DNA from: Rhodococcus sp. RD6.2 | GTDB taxonomy: Bacteria; Actinomycetota; Actinomycetes; Mycobacteriales; Mycobacteriaceae | Assembly: GCF_001040705.1 (NCBI RefSeq) | Contig: NZ_CVQP01000012.1 | Coordinates: 1-64,000 of the forward strand | Direction: 5' to 3' | Length of the DNA: 64,000 nucleotides | Shown: one piece after another, positions 48,220 through 57,980 of the stretch | Layout: each line of letters opens with the position of its first letter | Numbering within the stretch: position 1 is the first letter of the stretch | Made by a program: the position numbers and the translations under genes | The notes under the pieces: model-generated | What the model saw: only the letters and a program-made list of their open reading frames with translations | What the model was told of the DNA's origin: nothing | Databases searched by the model: none

Positions 48220-49764
48220 GTGAGCACCACCACCGCCGAAAAGCTTGCCGAGCTTCGGGAGAAGCTCGAGATCTCGAAGGCCCCGGGCAACCCCCGTGCC
48301 ATCGAGCGGCGCAAGGAGAAGGGCCTGCCGACCCCGCGCGAGCGGATCGACATGCTGCTCGATCCGGGCACCTTCGTCGAGTTGGGTCAGCTCGCCCGTC
48401 AGCCCGGCGACCCGTCGAACCCGTACGGCGACGGCGTCGTCACCGGGCACGGGCTCGTCGACGGCCGCCCCGTCGCGGTCTTCGCGCACGACCAGACCGT
48501 GTTCGGTGGTGCCGCAGGCGAGATATTCGGCCGAAAGGTCGCCGCCGTCAACGATTTCGCCATCAAGATCGGCTGCCCCGTCGTCGGCATCAACGAGTCG
48601 GCAGGCGCCCGTATCCAGGACGCCGTCACGTCGCTGGCGTGGTACGCCGAGATGGGACGACGCCAGGAACCGCTGTCGGGCATGTGCCCACAGATCTCCG
48701 TCATCCTCGGCAAGAACGCGGGCGGCGCCGTGTACGCGCCAATCAACACCGACGTCGTGGTTGCGACCGAGGACTCGTACATGTTCGTCACCGGCCCCGA
48801 CGTGATCAAGTCGGTCACCGGCGAGGAAGTCAGCCTCGACGAACTCGGCGGCGCCCGAAACCAGGTGGAATACGGCAACATTCACCACGTCGCGCCCGAC
48901 GAGAAGGCCGCGTTCGAGTGGGTCCGCAAGTACCTGAGCTACATGCCGTCGAGCTGCACCGAACAGCCGCCGATCATCAACCCCGGCCTCGAACCCGAGA
49001 TCACCGAGGACGACCTCGCCCTCGACTCGTTCATGCCCGACGCCGACAACGCCGGCTACGACATGCACGACATCCTGATGCGGATCTTCGACGACGGCGA
49101 CTTCCACGAGATCCGCTCCCAGATGGCGCAGAACGTCATCACCGGATTCGCCCGCGTCGACGGCCGCCCCGTCGGAGTCGTCGCGAACCAGCCGATGTAC
49201 CTCTCCGGAGCACTCGACGCCCAAGCGGGCGACAAGGCAGCGCATTTCGTGCGCGTCTGCAACGCCTACAACATTCCGCTCGTCTTCGTCGTCGACACCC
49301 CCGGCTTCCTCGTCGGCGTCGAACAGGAGAAGATCGGCGTCATCAAGCGTGGTGGTCGGTTCCTGTTCGCCTACGTCGAGGCGTCCGTCCCGAAGGTCAC
49401 CGTCGTCGTGCGCAAGTCGTACGGTGGTGGCTACGCCGTGATGGGCTCCAAGCAGCTCGGTGCCGACGTCAACTTCGCCTGGCCCACCGCCCGCATCGCG
49501 GTCATGGGAGCCGAAGGTGCCGTCAACATCATCGGCCGCAAGCAGATCGAGTCCGCTGGCGACAACGCACCCGCCGTGCGTCAGCAGTTGATCAACTTCT
49601 ACAACGAGCACGTCGCGACGCCCTACATCGCGGCCGAGCGCGGCTACGTCGACGCCGTCATCGACCCGTCGGCCACCCGCCTCGAGATCCGCAAGGCACT
49701 GACCCTGCTGCGCGACAAGACGGTCTACAAGAACCCCCGCAAGCATCACTTGCTGCCGTTCTGA
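48220..49764 (+). CDS. accD4: Acyl-CoA carboxylase beta subunit AccD4
   Basis: A 514-residue carboxyltransferase of the acyl-CoA carboxylase family. It carboxylates the C24-C26-type alpha-chain acyl-CoA that Pks13 uses as extender, together with AccA3, AccD5 and AccE encoded elsewhere. N-terminal crotonase-like half: [23 protein letters not shown] and [13 protein letters not shown]-terminal half: [22 protein letters not shown] and [24 protein letters not shown]. Length matches Rv3799c (about 517). GTG at 48220 is directly adjacent to the pks13 stop. It is the last gene of the cluster and ends before a hairpin. Confidence 0.96.
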   Translation: MSTTTAEKLAELREKLEISKAPGNPRAIERRKEKGLPTPRERIDMLLDPGTFVELGQLARQPGDPSNPYGDGVVTGHGLVDGRPVAVFAHDQTVFGGAAGEIFGRKVAAVNDFAIKIGCPVVGINESAGARIQDAVTSLAWYAEMGRRQEPLSGMCPQISVILGKNAGGAVYAPINTDVVVATEDSYMFVTGPDVIKSVTGEEVSLDELGGARNQVEYGNIHHVAPDEKAAFEWVRKYLSYMPSSCTEQPPIINPGLEPEITEDDLALDSFMPDADNAGYDMHDILMRIFDDGDFHEIRSQMAQNVITGFARVDGRPVGVVANQPMYLSGALDAQAGDKAAHFVRVCNAYNIPLVFVVDTPGFLVGVEQEKIGVIKRGGRFLFAYVEASVPKVTVVVRKSYGGGYAVMGSKQLGADVNFAWPTARIAVMGAEGAVNIIGRKQIESAGDNAPAVRQQLINFYNEHVATPYIAAERGYVDAVIDPSATRLEIRKALTLLRDKTVYKNPRKHHLLPF

Positions 49765-49785
49765 CCGTTCTATCCCGCCGCCTTT

Positions 49786-49840
49786 CTTCCTGAATGGCCC
49801 ATTCATTCAACTGAACTGAATGGGTGGGCCATTCAGGAAG
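49786..49840. terminator. Long hairpin after accD4 (repeat copy 1)
   Basis: CTTCCTGAATGGCCCA (49786-49801) pairs exactly with 49825-49840; the inner part pairs further with two G-U wobbles, giving about 24 bp around a 7-nt loop. It lies between the convergent ends of accD4 and the AbiEi-like gene. Its 21-nt left arm core (49789-49809) recurs identically at 50959-50979. Confidence 0.75.
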
Positions 49841-49851
49841 AGGCTCCGCGC

Positions 49852-50850
49852 TCAGGAAGCGGGCCGGCGCGGGGACCGATCAGCGCGGAGCCGCACGCTC
49901 GGCCTGGCTCGGGAGCGGGCAAGTTCGTAGCTCGAGCGCAGCTCACGGATCACCAGATCCGGTTTGTCGCGAATGGTGCGCGGCAAATGCGTGACGACAA
50001 TGATTCCGAAGCTCTGCATGCGCTCACGGCGTTCGAGGGTCGCCTCGTGGTCCGGGACGGTGAAATGATTGTCGAGCGAGTCGATTTCCCAGGCCATTGC
50101 GACGTCGTCGATCCAGCCGTCGGGGATGGCGATGAATTCGCCCCTGTGAGTTTCGATCTCACGGTTGTGCACAATCGTCGGCAGTCCGCTGCGTCGATAC
50201 AGGCGTTGCGCGTGAACCTCCCCGACGGAGTGCGCACCGCCTGTGAGTTCGCGTAGTACCGACCGCGGCAATGCCGTGCCGTGCGTCGTGCCCTCGGCCA
50301 GTTCCATCGCCAGTTCCTCGATCGAGGTGTCCCCGCGCTGAATCACGGCGGCGAGCAGGGCGCGACACGCATCCCGTGACCGCATCCGGCGGGACGCGTC
50401 GAGGACTGCCCGCGTGACGGGTGCGCAGCGGAGCGTCCCACGAAGTACTGGTTCAGGTGGCCGCCAGGTTCGTTCCACGGTGACGAAGTGGGTAGAAGCC
50501 CGCTTCCGGGAGGCAGGGACGAGCATGAGCACGTCATTCATCGATGCAGATCGGCGGTAGCCGTGCGCAGCGAGAGCTACATGCCCGGTGAGCATGCTGT
50601 CATCCCCGCCATACATCAGAGCCGCGCCGGCCCGCTCGAGCTGCGTGGGGGAACCGTTGTGCAGCAGTACGTATCCCGGCAGTATGCGTTGCCATGGTCC
50701 ACCCGGCAGGCACCGTGCGGCGATGGTGGCCGGTGCCAGCCCCATTTCGCCGAGAACTGCTGAGCGAATCACGCCATTGTGGGCGTGCGCACGGATCATG
50801 TCGAGATCGTCGGCCCACCTGCCTCGTCGCATGAGGCAAGGATGGGGCAT
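49852..50850 (-). CDS. AbiEi antitoxin-like / DUF559 endonuclease-like protein
   Basis: A 332-residue protein. The N-terminal segment (DMIRAHAHNGVIRSAVLGEMG, then LPGGPWQRILPGYVLLHNG) resembles the winged-helix of AbiEi-type type IV antitoxins. The C-terminal 100 residues (IETHRGEFIAIPDGWIDDVA, AMAWEIDSLDNHF, then ERMQSFGIIVVTHLPRTI) look like DUF559, a Vsr/restriction-endonuclease-like fold, with the acidic residues expected of a nuclease core. Such fusions are common in actinobacteria with unknown function. No AbiEii toxin gene is adjacent. It sits alone between two copies of one hairpin, in a locus otherwise conserved among mycolata. Confidence 0.7.
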   Translation of the reverse strand: MPHPCLMRRGRWADDLDMIRAHAHNGVIRSAVLGEMGLAPATIAARCLPGGPWQRILPGYVLLHNGSPTQLERAGAALMYGGDDSMLTGHVALAAHGYRRSASMNDVLMLVPASRKRASTHFVTVERTWRPPEPVLRGTLRCAPVTRAVLDASRRMRSRDACRALLAAVIQRGDTSIEELAMELAEGTTHGTALPRSVLRELTGGAHSVGEVHAQRLYRRSGLPTIVHNREIETHRGEFIAIPDGWIDDVAMAWEIDSLDNHFTVPDHEATLERRERMQSFGIIVVTHLPRTIRDKPDLVIRELRSSYELARSRARPSVRLRADRSPRRPAS

Positions 50851-50958
50851 GGCATCCGGCCGAAGGCCGTTCCGGGCGTCGAATCGGGCCAGATGTGGAC
50901 AACCTGTCGGTTGTGGACAAACCCGCGCCGCGAATGGGTTGCAACCCCGCCACCTTTA

Positions 50959-51007
50959 CCTGAATGGCCCATTCATTCACTTGGACTGAATGAATGGGCC
51001 ATTCAGG
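50959..51007. terminator. Perfect 21-bp hairpin (repeat copy 2)
   Basis: Bases 50959-50979 and 50987-51007 are exact reverse complements (core CCTGAATGGCCCATTCATTC) with a 7-nt loop. It follows the stop of the minus-strand emb gene and precedes the AbiEi-like gene. The arm is identical to that of the hairpin at 49786. Confidence 0.75.
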
Positions 51008-51034
51008 AAACCCAAGGGGGAGGGGAGTGGAGGG

Positions 51035-54000
51035 TTAGGGGTAGACCCGCATCATGCCGGGACTCCAGAAGCCGGAGCGGGTCACCTCGTCGGTGTCGAT
51101 GGTGGCCGCGGTGGCGTCGGGGAAGTGGCGGGTGTACCGCTCGAGGGCACCCCAGTCACGGCCCCAGTCGTCGCGCAGGTAGGTGGGGACGGTGGACGCT
51201 TCCGCGATCATCTCGGTCCAGCCGAGGGGACCGCCGTTCTCTCCGGCCTGCCAGGTGTCGGTGGAGCTGACGGCGAGGGGCCGGTCGGGGAGGATGCGGT
51301 AGCCGGGGACCTCGGCGACGCCGTAGTGGTGGTCGAAGGGACGCTGGCAGGGGAACTGCAGGCCGACGGCCCAGTCGAGCAGCACCGGCTGCTCGGAGCC
51401 GATGTAGTCGTTCAGTGACTGCAGTTGCGGCACCCTCGGCGGGGTGAACGCGAGCCACTGGTCGCCGGTGAGGTTGGGGTCGTTGGCGACGACGCGGACG
51501 GTGTCGGTGTCGGCGGGCAGTTCGTCGAGGGGGATGCGCAGGTTGCGCCACGACGGTGCAGGTCCGGTGTCCTTGGGCAGGTAGTTTCCGAGGACGGTGA
51601 CGGTGCCGTCGGCTTCGCGTCGGCCGTATTCGAGGCGCAGTGACTGACCGTAGGTGACCTCGCCGTCCTTGCTCTCGGACCAGATGCGTCCGGCGGCGGA
51701 CACGACGACCAGCGGAGCGTCGCCGCTGCGCTCGGGCAGCGCGTACCAACTCGACGTCAGGTATGCCGGTTCCTGGACGCCGGTCTGGTAGCTGCCGAGC
51801 ACGGGCGTGGTGGCGGGGTCGAGCCCGAAGGGGAGTTTCACGGTCGAACCGTTGACGCCCCGCGCACCGACGCCGCCTTCGGTTCCGGCGCTGGCGCCGT
51901 TGACGAACTCGGCGCCGACGGACTGGCCGTCGGTGTTGGCCTGTCCGGGTTTGACTTCGGTGTAGTCGGCGGACAGGTCGGACGGCACTCCGTTGGGGCC
52001 GAATCCGACGGGATCGACGCCACCGAGCGGGTCGGCGGCCGAACCGGGGAGGGGTTGCAGCCGCCCGGCGTTCGCGTCGGCTTCGGTGAGGACGTAGTCG
52101 GCGAGGCCGCACGGCGACCCGGTGACGGCGTCGATGTTGGAGCGCGCCAACGAGTACGCCGGGTACTGCGCGACCGCACCCTTGACCAGGGACAGCACTT
52201 CGAAGAGGACCATCAGCGCGGCGATGACGGTCAGCGGCATCGCCGCGAGCGCCTTGATCCGTCGGCCACGCGGGCCGGACGCCGTGACCTCCTTGCCGAT
52301 GAAGTCCTCACGGAAGTACTGCCAGCCGACGAGGACCACGGCCGCGAGGAAGAGGGCCAGCATGACGGTGTTCACCTGGATCCCGGCGAGCGAAATGGTC
52401 TTGTCGAACCACGGGATGCCGTAGGCGGAGACGTACCACCAGCCGTTGATGCCGGAGAACGAGAAGGCAAGCACCAGAAGCAGTCCCGCGGCGAACATGG
52501 TCCGGTTGCGCCTCGACCGAAGGGCCGTCGCGGATACCGCGACGGCGGTGAGCGCGGCGAGGGAGCCCGCGATGCCCGCGTACGCCCCGAAGTGGTGGGT
52601 CCACTTCGTGGGGTTGAACATCATGAAGAAGATGGTGCCGAACACGACACCGAGCAGACGCCACGACGGTCCGACCGCGGCGCCCGGTACCCGCTTACGG
52701 CGCAGCAACACGAACAGCGTCGTGAACAGGCACAGGATCATCACCAGGAAAGCGAAGCGGCGGGAGACCGACCCGTCCACCGTCTGCACGAACAGGTAGT
52801 AGTAGCGCAGGAACTCCTGGTACCAGCTCATGTTGGGCCCGATGAGCGTCCGCACGCGAGTCGCTTCGCGGACACCGGCGAACGTCTGGTCGGCGAACAC
52901 GGCCACCAGGACGACGGCGCCCGACGCGAGCAGGGGCGCGACGAGCGCCCAGGTGCCGACGCTTCGGTGCCTGCGAACCAGGATCCGGACCATCGGCCGG
53001 GCGCCGGCGAGCAGTGCCGCGACGCACATCAGACCGGTGGGCGCCGCGCCGAGGGAGAACGCGGCGATCATGATCGCGACCGCGGCGGGCAGCAGGCGTC
53101 CGGTGGCGATGGATCGTTCGACGGAGCACCAGGTCAGGAGTGCGCCGAGCGCGACGATCGGCTCGGGGCGCAGTCCGTTGTTGTAGGGCAGCCAGAACGC
53201 GAGGAACACGAGGCCACCGGTCCACACCGCGGCCTGGTTGAGGCGGACGGCGCGGCCGAGGCGGGGGATCACCTCGCGGCTGATGACGAACCAGCAGAGG
53301 ATGCCTGCGAGGAGCGCGGGCAGGCGCATCCACGGGCTGGCGGTGGAGATCTTCGCCATGGCGGCGAGAACGTCGTAGTACCAGCCGAACGGGGCCTCGG
53401 GGACACCGAACCAGCGGAAGTAGTTCGCCATGTAGCCGGAATGCTCGGAGACCCGCGCCATCGTCAGCAGATAGCCGTCGTCGGAGGTGTTCGCGCCGAC
53501 GAAATGCCAGAGCGCGAGGACACCGACGATGACGCCGTCGAGGGGCCGCAGTCGCCACCAGTGAGTCGGGAAGAACCCACGGGGCGTGCGTCCGTCGGTT
53601 CCGTCGAGGGTGTGCAGCGCGACGAGTGCGGTGATCGTGAGCAGCACCGCGAGCGCCATCGACAGGAGCTTCAGGACGGTGGGCGTCGACGAGAAGCGGG
53701 AGTCGATGTTCGCGTTCAGGGACAGATCAGCCGTCGACGCGGTGTCGGGGAGGTCGGTGTACACGCCGACGACCTGCGGGCGGAGGTCTCCGGTGAGACT
53801 GCCGGTGACGGGGTTGCCGTCGACGGACATGCCCTCGAACGTGGCGGTGGTGTCTGCGATGTCGGAGGTGACGGTGATCGCGGAGCATTCGCCGCCCGCG
53901 ACGGCGTCACGAGGAGCGGACGCGACGACGACGTTGCGGTCGAGGACGTCGACGCTCGACTCGGTGACACGAACGAGCAGCGCGTTCAGCGGCGCATCGG

Positions 54001-54319
54001 TGCCCTGAGGCGGTGCCGTCCCCAGCAGGAGTCCGCCGCTCGCGGGAAGGTCGTCGACGAGGCGGCAGGGAATCGACACGGTCAGGTCGATCGGCACCTG
54101 CGCCATCAGCGGCGCGTCGACGCTGCCGACGGCACCCTGCGGCCAGTTCAACGCGGACGTCGTCTGCTTGACGGGCAGGAACGGGGTCGCAACGGCGAGC
54201 ACGAATCCGAGCAGACCGGTGATGATCGCGATCAGTCGGGCAGTCCGATACTGCGTGCGCAGATCGGGAACCGGCGCAGGCGCAGGCGCGGGTGCGGGGG
54301 TTGTCAGGGCGTCGGGCAC
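51035..54319 (-). CDS. emb: Arabinosyltransferase, Emb family (second of tandem pair)
   Basis: A 1094-residue GT-C arabinosyltransferase, the target family of ethambutol. It adds arabinofuranose from decaprenyl-phosphoryl arabinose to arabinogalactan or lipoarabinomannan outside the membrane. The catalytic loop is ANTSDDGYLLTMARV (Asp280/281), then GYMANYFRWFG with Met297 at the place of the EmbB resistance hot-spot. The region FNPTKWTHHFGAYAG and a C-terminal carbohydrate-binding part (QFPCQRPFDHHYGVAEVPG) are family hallmarks. GTG at 54319 is chosen from the -10 box 8 nt upstream. The loop is closer to EmbC/EmbB than EmbA; exact orthology is not assigned. Confidence 0.93.
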   Translation of the reverse strand: MPDALTTPAPAPAPAPVPDLRTQYRTARLIAIITGLLGFVLAVATPFLPVKQTTSALNWPQGAVGSVDAPLMAQVPIDLTVSIPCRLVDDLPASGGLLLGTAPPQGTDAPLNALLVRVTESSVDVLDRNVVVASAPRDAVAGGECSAITVTSDIADTTATFEGMSVDGNPVTGSLTGDLRPQVVGVYTDLPDTASTADLSLNANIDSRFSSTPTVLKLLSMALAVLLTITALVALHTLDGTDGRTPRGFFPTHWWRLRPLDGVIVGVLALWHFVGANTSDDGYLLTMARVSEHSGYMANYFRWFGVPEAPFGWYYDVLAAMAKISTASPWMRLPALLAGILCWFVISREVIPRLGRAVRLNQAAVWTGGLVFLAFWLPYNNGLRPEPIVALGALLTWCSVERSIATGRLLPAAVAIMIAAFSLGAAPTGLMCVAALLAGARPMVRILVRRHRSVGTWALVAPLLASGAVVLVAVFADQTFAGVREATRVRTLIGPNMSWYQEFLRYYYLFVQTVDGSVSRRFAFLVMILCLFTTLFVLLRRKRVPGAAVGPSWRLLGVVFGTIFFMMFNPTKWTHHFGAYAGIAGSLAALTAVAVSATALRSRRNRTMFAAGLLLVLAFSFSGINGWWYVSAYGIPWFDKTISLAGIQVNTVMLALFLAAVVLVGWQYFREDFIGKEVTASGPRGRRIKALAAMPLTVIAALMVLFEVLSLVKGAVAQYPAYSLARSNIDAVTGSPCGLADYVLTEADANAGRLQPLPGSAADPLGGVDPVGFGPNGVPSDLSADYTEVKPGQANTDGQSVGAEFVNGASAGTEGGVGARGVNGSTVKLPFGLDPATTPVLGSYQTGVQEPAYLTSSWYALPERSGDAPLVVVSAAGRIWSESKDGEVTYGQSLRLEYGRREADGTVTVLGNYLPKDTGPAPSWRNLRIPLDELPADTDTVRVVANDPNLTGDQWLAFTPPRVPQLQSLNDYIGSEQPVLLDWAVGLQFPCQRPFDHHYGVAEVPGYRILPDRPLAVSSTDTWQAGENGGPLGWTEMIAEASTVPTYLRDDWGRDWGALERYTRHFPDATAATIDTDEVTRSGFWSPGMMRVYP

Positions 54320-54327
54320 GAGTGTCG

Positions 54328-54333
54328 ATGGTA
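54328..54333 (-). promoter_or_regulatory. -10 box for leaderless downstream emb gene
   Basis: On the minus strand, TACCAT lies 8 nt upstream of the GTG at 54319. The flanking sequence CGACACTCGTGCC closely matches that at the upstream emb gene. Confidence 0.55.
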
Positions 54334-54441
54334 GGCGAGCGACCTGAGAGGGCAGCACCACATCGACGATGCGATTTTCGGTCCCGCGGCGGCGCTCCCG
54401 TCGGCGACCAGGTGCTGTCACATCGCCGACGGGCGGACGTC

Positions 54442-57400
54442 CTACCTGGCGGCGATCGGGCCCGGCGACCACAGGCCGGACCGTGTCACCGTCTCGGTGT
54501 CGACGGTGGCCGTGGTCGCGGACGGGTCGATCGGCTCGTAGCGCTCCAACGATCCCCAGTCCCTGGCCCAGTCGTCGTTCAGGTAGCTCGGCATCGTCTC
54601 CGCGACCAGCAGCAGGTCCACCCAGCCGAGGGGGCCGCCGCCGAACGCGTCCTGCCAGGCGTTCGTGGAGTCGGCCCCGACCCGGTCGGGCAGGATGCGG
54701 AACTCCGGCGCCTCGGCGACGCCGTACCGGTGGTCGAACGGACGCTGGCAGGGGAACGACAGGCCGACGGACCAGTCGAGCAGCACCGGTGCCTCGGATC
54801 CGACGACGTCCTGCAGCGTCTGCGTCTGCGGCAGTCGGGGCGGAGTGACGGCGAGCCACTGCTTGGGGGTGAGGTCGGTGTCGTCGGCGACGATGCGGAC
54901 GGCATCGGCGTCGGCGGGAATCTGCTCCATCGGGATACGCAGGTTCCGCCACGACGGCGCCGGGCCGATGTCGATCGGAGCGACGGCGCCGCGGACCTCG
55001 ACGTCGCCACTCGGACGCCGGGAGCCGTATTCGACGAGCAGCTCCTGACCCTCGGTGACGATGCCGTCCGGATCGACGTAGCGGATCCGTCCCGCCGCGG
55101 TCACCACGAGCAGCGGGGTGTCCTCGGAACGCTCGGGCAGCGCGTACCAGCCACTGGTCAGGTGCGCGGGCTCGTTGGCGCCGTAGCTGCCGAGGACCGG
55201 TGTCGTCGCGGGGTCGAGGCCGAACGGAAGCGCGACGGTGCTGCCGTTGACGCCTGCGTCGCCGGACCCGCCGCCGGTGCCCGCGGAGGTGGTTCCGGTG
55301 GTCTCGTTCGATCCCGTGTCGACGGTGTTGGCGCCGCCCGCGGCCTTGAACTCCTCGTCGGCGGTCAGGTCACCCGCGACGCCGTTGGGGGTGAACCCGG
55401 TGTTCTCGCCCGCCCCGAGCGGGTCGGGTGTCGCGTCGACCGGGGTCAGCATGCCCGCATTCGCGTCGGGTTCGACGAGGACGTCGTTGGCGAGCGCGCA
55501 GGTGTCGCCGGTGAGGGTGTCGATGTTGGAGCGGGCCAGCGAGTACGCCGGGTACTGACCGACCGCGCCCTTGGCGAGCGAGAGCACCTCGACGAGGACG
55601 ATGAACGCCGCCGCCACGGTGAGGGGTGACGCGACGAGGGTGCGCAGTCCTGGGCGGACGGGTTGTTCGGGTCCGCGGTACGGCTCGCGCAGGTGCTGCC
55701 AGCCCGCGTACAGCAGCGCGAGCACGGCGAGAACGAGGAACCCGGTGGAGAACGGCTTGCCACTGATGGACGGCGGCTTGTCCCACCACGGGATCCCGTA
55801 GCTGGAGACGTACCACCAGCCGTTCGATCCGGTGAACGCCAACGCGAGCAGGAACAGCACGCCGGACGCGAACAGTGCCCGGTTGCGGCTCGACCGGACT
55901 GTCGCGGCCGCGAGCCCGACTGCGGTGACGGCGGCGATCGATCCGGCGAGGCCTGCGTAGACGCCGAAGTGATGCGTCCACTTCGTCGGCGTCGACATCA
56001 TCAGCAGCAGCGACACGAAGACGATGCCGAGGATGCGTCGCGACGGGCCCGCTGCGGCGCCGGGGATGCGCCCGCGACCGCGCAGCAGCAGCATCGCGCA
56101 CACGATCAGGCACAGGAACATCGCGAACACACCGAACCGACGCGCGAGCGAGCCGTCGGGCGAGATGTTCAGCAGTGCCTCGTAGCGCTGGTACTCGCCG
56201 AACCACTGCACGTTCGGGCCGATCGCGGTGCGCACCTTGATCGCCTCGAGGACACCGCCGAGGGTCTGATCGGCGAAGATCGCGATCAGCACGACGGCGC
56301 CCGCCGCGAGCACGGGCGCGAGCAGGGCCGCCACACCGACGACGCGGGCGCGCGCGACGACGAGGTTCACGAGCGGCCGCAGGCTCACGATCAGGGCGGC
56401 GACCGCGATGACGCCGGTCGGACCGGCGGCGAGGGAGAACGCGGCGATCAGCACACCGATCGCTGCCGGGAGGAGTCGGCCGGTGGCGATGGCCCGCTCG
56501 ATGGAGCACCAGGTCAGGAGTGCGCCGAGCGCGATGATCGGTTCGGGGCGCAGCCCGTTGTTGTAGGGCAGCCAGAAGGAGAGGAACACCAGCCCGGCGG
56601 TCCACACGGCGATCCGGTTGCGGCGCACGGCGCGTCCGAGGCGGGGGATCACCTCACGGCTGATGACGAGCCAGCAGAGGATGCCCGCGACGAGGGAAGG
56701 CAGGCGCATCCAGGTGCTGGCGGTGGAGACGTTCGTCATCGCGGCGAGGACGTCGTAGTACCAGCCGAACGGGGCCTCCGACACCCCGAACCAGCGGTAG
56801 TAGTTGGCCATGTAGCCGGAGTGCTCGGACGCGCGGGCCATGGTCAGCAGGTAGCCGTCGTCGGAGGTGTTGGCGCCGATGAAGTGCCACACGATCAAGG
56901 TGCCGATGACGACGGCGTCGACTCCGGTGAACCGCAGCCAGTGCCGCGGGAGGAAGCGGCGCGCGCGGCGGCCGTCGGTGAGGTCGAGGCGGTGCAACGC
57001 GATGAGCGACAGCACGGTCGCGAGCACCCCGACGACCATCGCGAGCACCTTGAAGGCAGTGGGGGTCGACGTGAATCGGGAGTCGATGTCGGCGGTCACC
57101 TGGAGGCCCGCGGGGGCGGTGCCCCCCGAAGCGTTGGGCGCGCCGCCCTGCAGATCCGTGAAGAACCCGACCATCTGCGGGCGCTGGTCACCCTCGACCC
57201 GTGAGTCCTTCTCGTCCGCCTCCGGGCCCGAAGCACTCACGGGCGCGAAGGACGCCGTGGTGGCATCGGCGTCCGAACGGACGAGGAGGGCGGTGCATCC
57301 ACCGACCTCGGCGAGCGGCGCCGACACCAGGCGGGTTCCACGCAGATCCACGGCGACGGTTCGCTCGGCGTCTGAGCCGACGGTGACGGAGAGTCCGACC

Positions 57401-57726
57401 TCGTCGGCGTCGGGGGCGTTCTTCGGGACGGTCGAGACGACGGTCCCGCCGTCGGGCAGGCCCGCGAACACGGAGCACGGAATGTGCATGTCCAGGGACA
57501 GCGGCTCGTATGTCACCAGGGGCGCATCGACGCCCGTCAGTTCCCCGTTCTGCGGCCACGACACGCTCGCGGACTGCTGTGACACCGGAAGCAACGGCGT
57601 CGCGATCGCCAGCAGGAATCCGACGAGCCCCGCGACGACCGCGATCAGGCGCGCGATCCTCGGAGCCGAACGGTCGGGGGCCGGCGGGGAGGTGGGGACG
57701 ACGGTGGCGTCGGACTCGGCAGGCAC
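54442..57726 (-). CDS. emb: Arabinosyltransferase, Emb family (first of tandem pair)
   Basis: A 1094-residue Emb-type GT-C enzyme, equal in length to its downstream neighbour and similar along its whole length. The N-terminal span ARLIAVVAGLVGFLLAIATPLLP leads into the external jelly-roll-like domain. The catalytic loop is ANTSDDGYLLTMARA (Asp289/290), then GYMANYYRWFG with Met306. TPTKWTHHFGVYAGLAGS and the C-terminal SFPCQRPFDHRYGVAEAPE follow. GTG at 57726 has a -10 box 8 nt upstream. The two genes are 122 bases apart and each has its own promoter-like box. As with its neighbour, the EmbA/B/C identity is left open. Confidence 0.93.
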   Translation of the reverse strand: MPAESDATVVPTSPPAPDRSAPRIARLIAVVAGLVGFLLAIATPLLPVSQQSASVSWPQNGELTGVDAPLVTYEPLSLDMHIPCSVFAGLPDGGTVVSTVPKNAPDADEVGLSVTVGSDAERTVAVDLRGTRLVSAPLAEVGGCTALLVRSDADATTASFAPVSASGPEADEKDSRVEGDQRPQMVGFFTDLQGGAPNASGGTAPAGLQVTADIDSRFTSTPTAFKVLAMVVGVLATVLSLIALHRLDLTDGRRARRFLPRHWLRFTGVDAVVIGTLIVWHFIGANTSDDGYLLTMARASEHSGYMANYYRWFGVSEAPFGWYYDVLAAMTNVSTASTWMRLPSLVAGILCWLVISREVIPRLGRAVRRNRIAVWTAGLVFLSFWLPYNNGLRPEPIIALGALLTWCSIERAIATGRLLPAAIGVLIAAFSLAAGPTGVIAVAALIVSLRPLVNLVVARARVVGVAALLAPVLAAGAVVLIAIFADQTLGGVLEAIKVRTAIGPNVQWFGEYQRYEALLNISPDGSLARRFGVFAMFLCLIVCAMLLLRGRGRIPGAAAGPSRRILGIVFVSLLLMMSTPTKWTHHFGVYAGLAGSIAAVTAVGLAAATVRSSRNRALFASGVLFLLALAFTGSNGWWYVSSYGIPWWDKPPSISGKPFSTGFLVLAVLALLYAGWQHLREPYRGPEQPVRPGLRTLVASPLTVAAAFIVLVEVLSLAKGAVGQYPAYSLARSNIDTLTGDTCALANDVLVEPDANAGMLTPVDATPDPLGAGENTGFTPNGVAGDLTADEEFKAAGGANTVDTGSNETTGTTSAGTGGGSGDAGVNGSTVALPFGLDPATTPVLGSYGANEPAHLTSGWYALPERSEDTPLLVVTAAGRIRYVDPDGIVTEGQELLVEYGSRRPSGDVEVRGAVAPIDIGPAPSWRNLRIPMEQIPADADAVRIVADDTDLTPKQWLAVTPPRLPQTQTLQDVVGSEAPVLLDWSVGLSFPCQRPFDHRYGVAEAPEFRILPDRVGADSTNAWQDAFGGGPLGWVDLLLVAETMPSYLNDDWARDWGSLERYEPIDPSATTATVDTETVTRSGLWSPGPIAAR

Positions 57727-57734
57727 AAGCGTCG

Positions 57735-57740
57735 ATCGTA
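57735..57740 (-). promoter_or_regulatory. -10 box for leaderless upstream emb gene
   Basis: On the minus strand, TACGAT lies 8 nt upstream of the GTG at 57726. Confidence 0.55.
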
Positions 57741-57787
57741 TGGGATGCCGTGGTGGGCCGCCGTCGGCGCGACGGGAGGGAGAAACA

Positions 57788-57828
57788 CGCCCGCCGGCGG
57801 TGCGCGAGGGCTGCACCGCCGGCGGGCG
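57788..57828. terminator. Perfect 16-bp hairpin terminator
   Basis: CGCCCGCCGGCGGTGC (57788-57803) pairs exactly with 57813-57828 around a 9-nt loop. It would end transcription of the minus-strand membrane protein gene before emb. Confidence 0.7.
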
Positions 57829-57980
57829 ACGACCGGCACGGCTCGTGTGCCGATACGAATTACACCCTGCGACCCGAGGTGGCCGAAAGGTGTGGGCACG
57901 AATATAGGGGACGATTCGGGGCCTGTGGGGGAAATTCGAATCCCCGGGGTGTTACCCGTTGATCCGACGTGTGTCGAACC

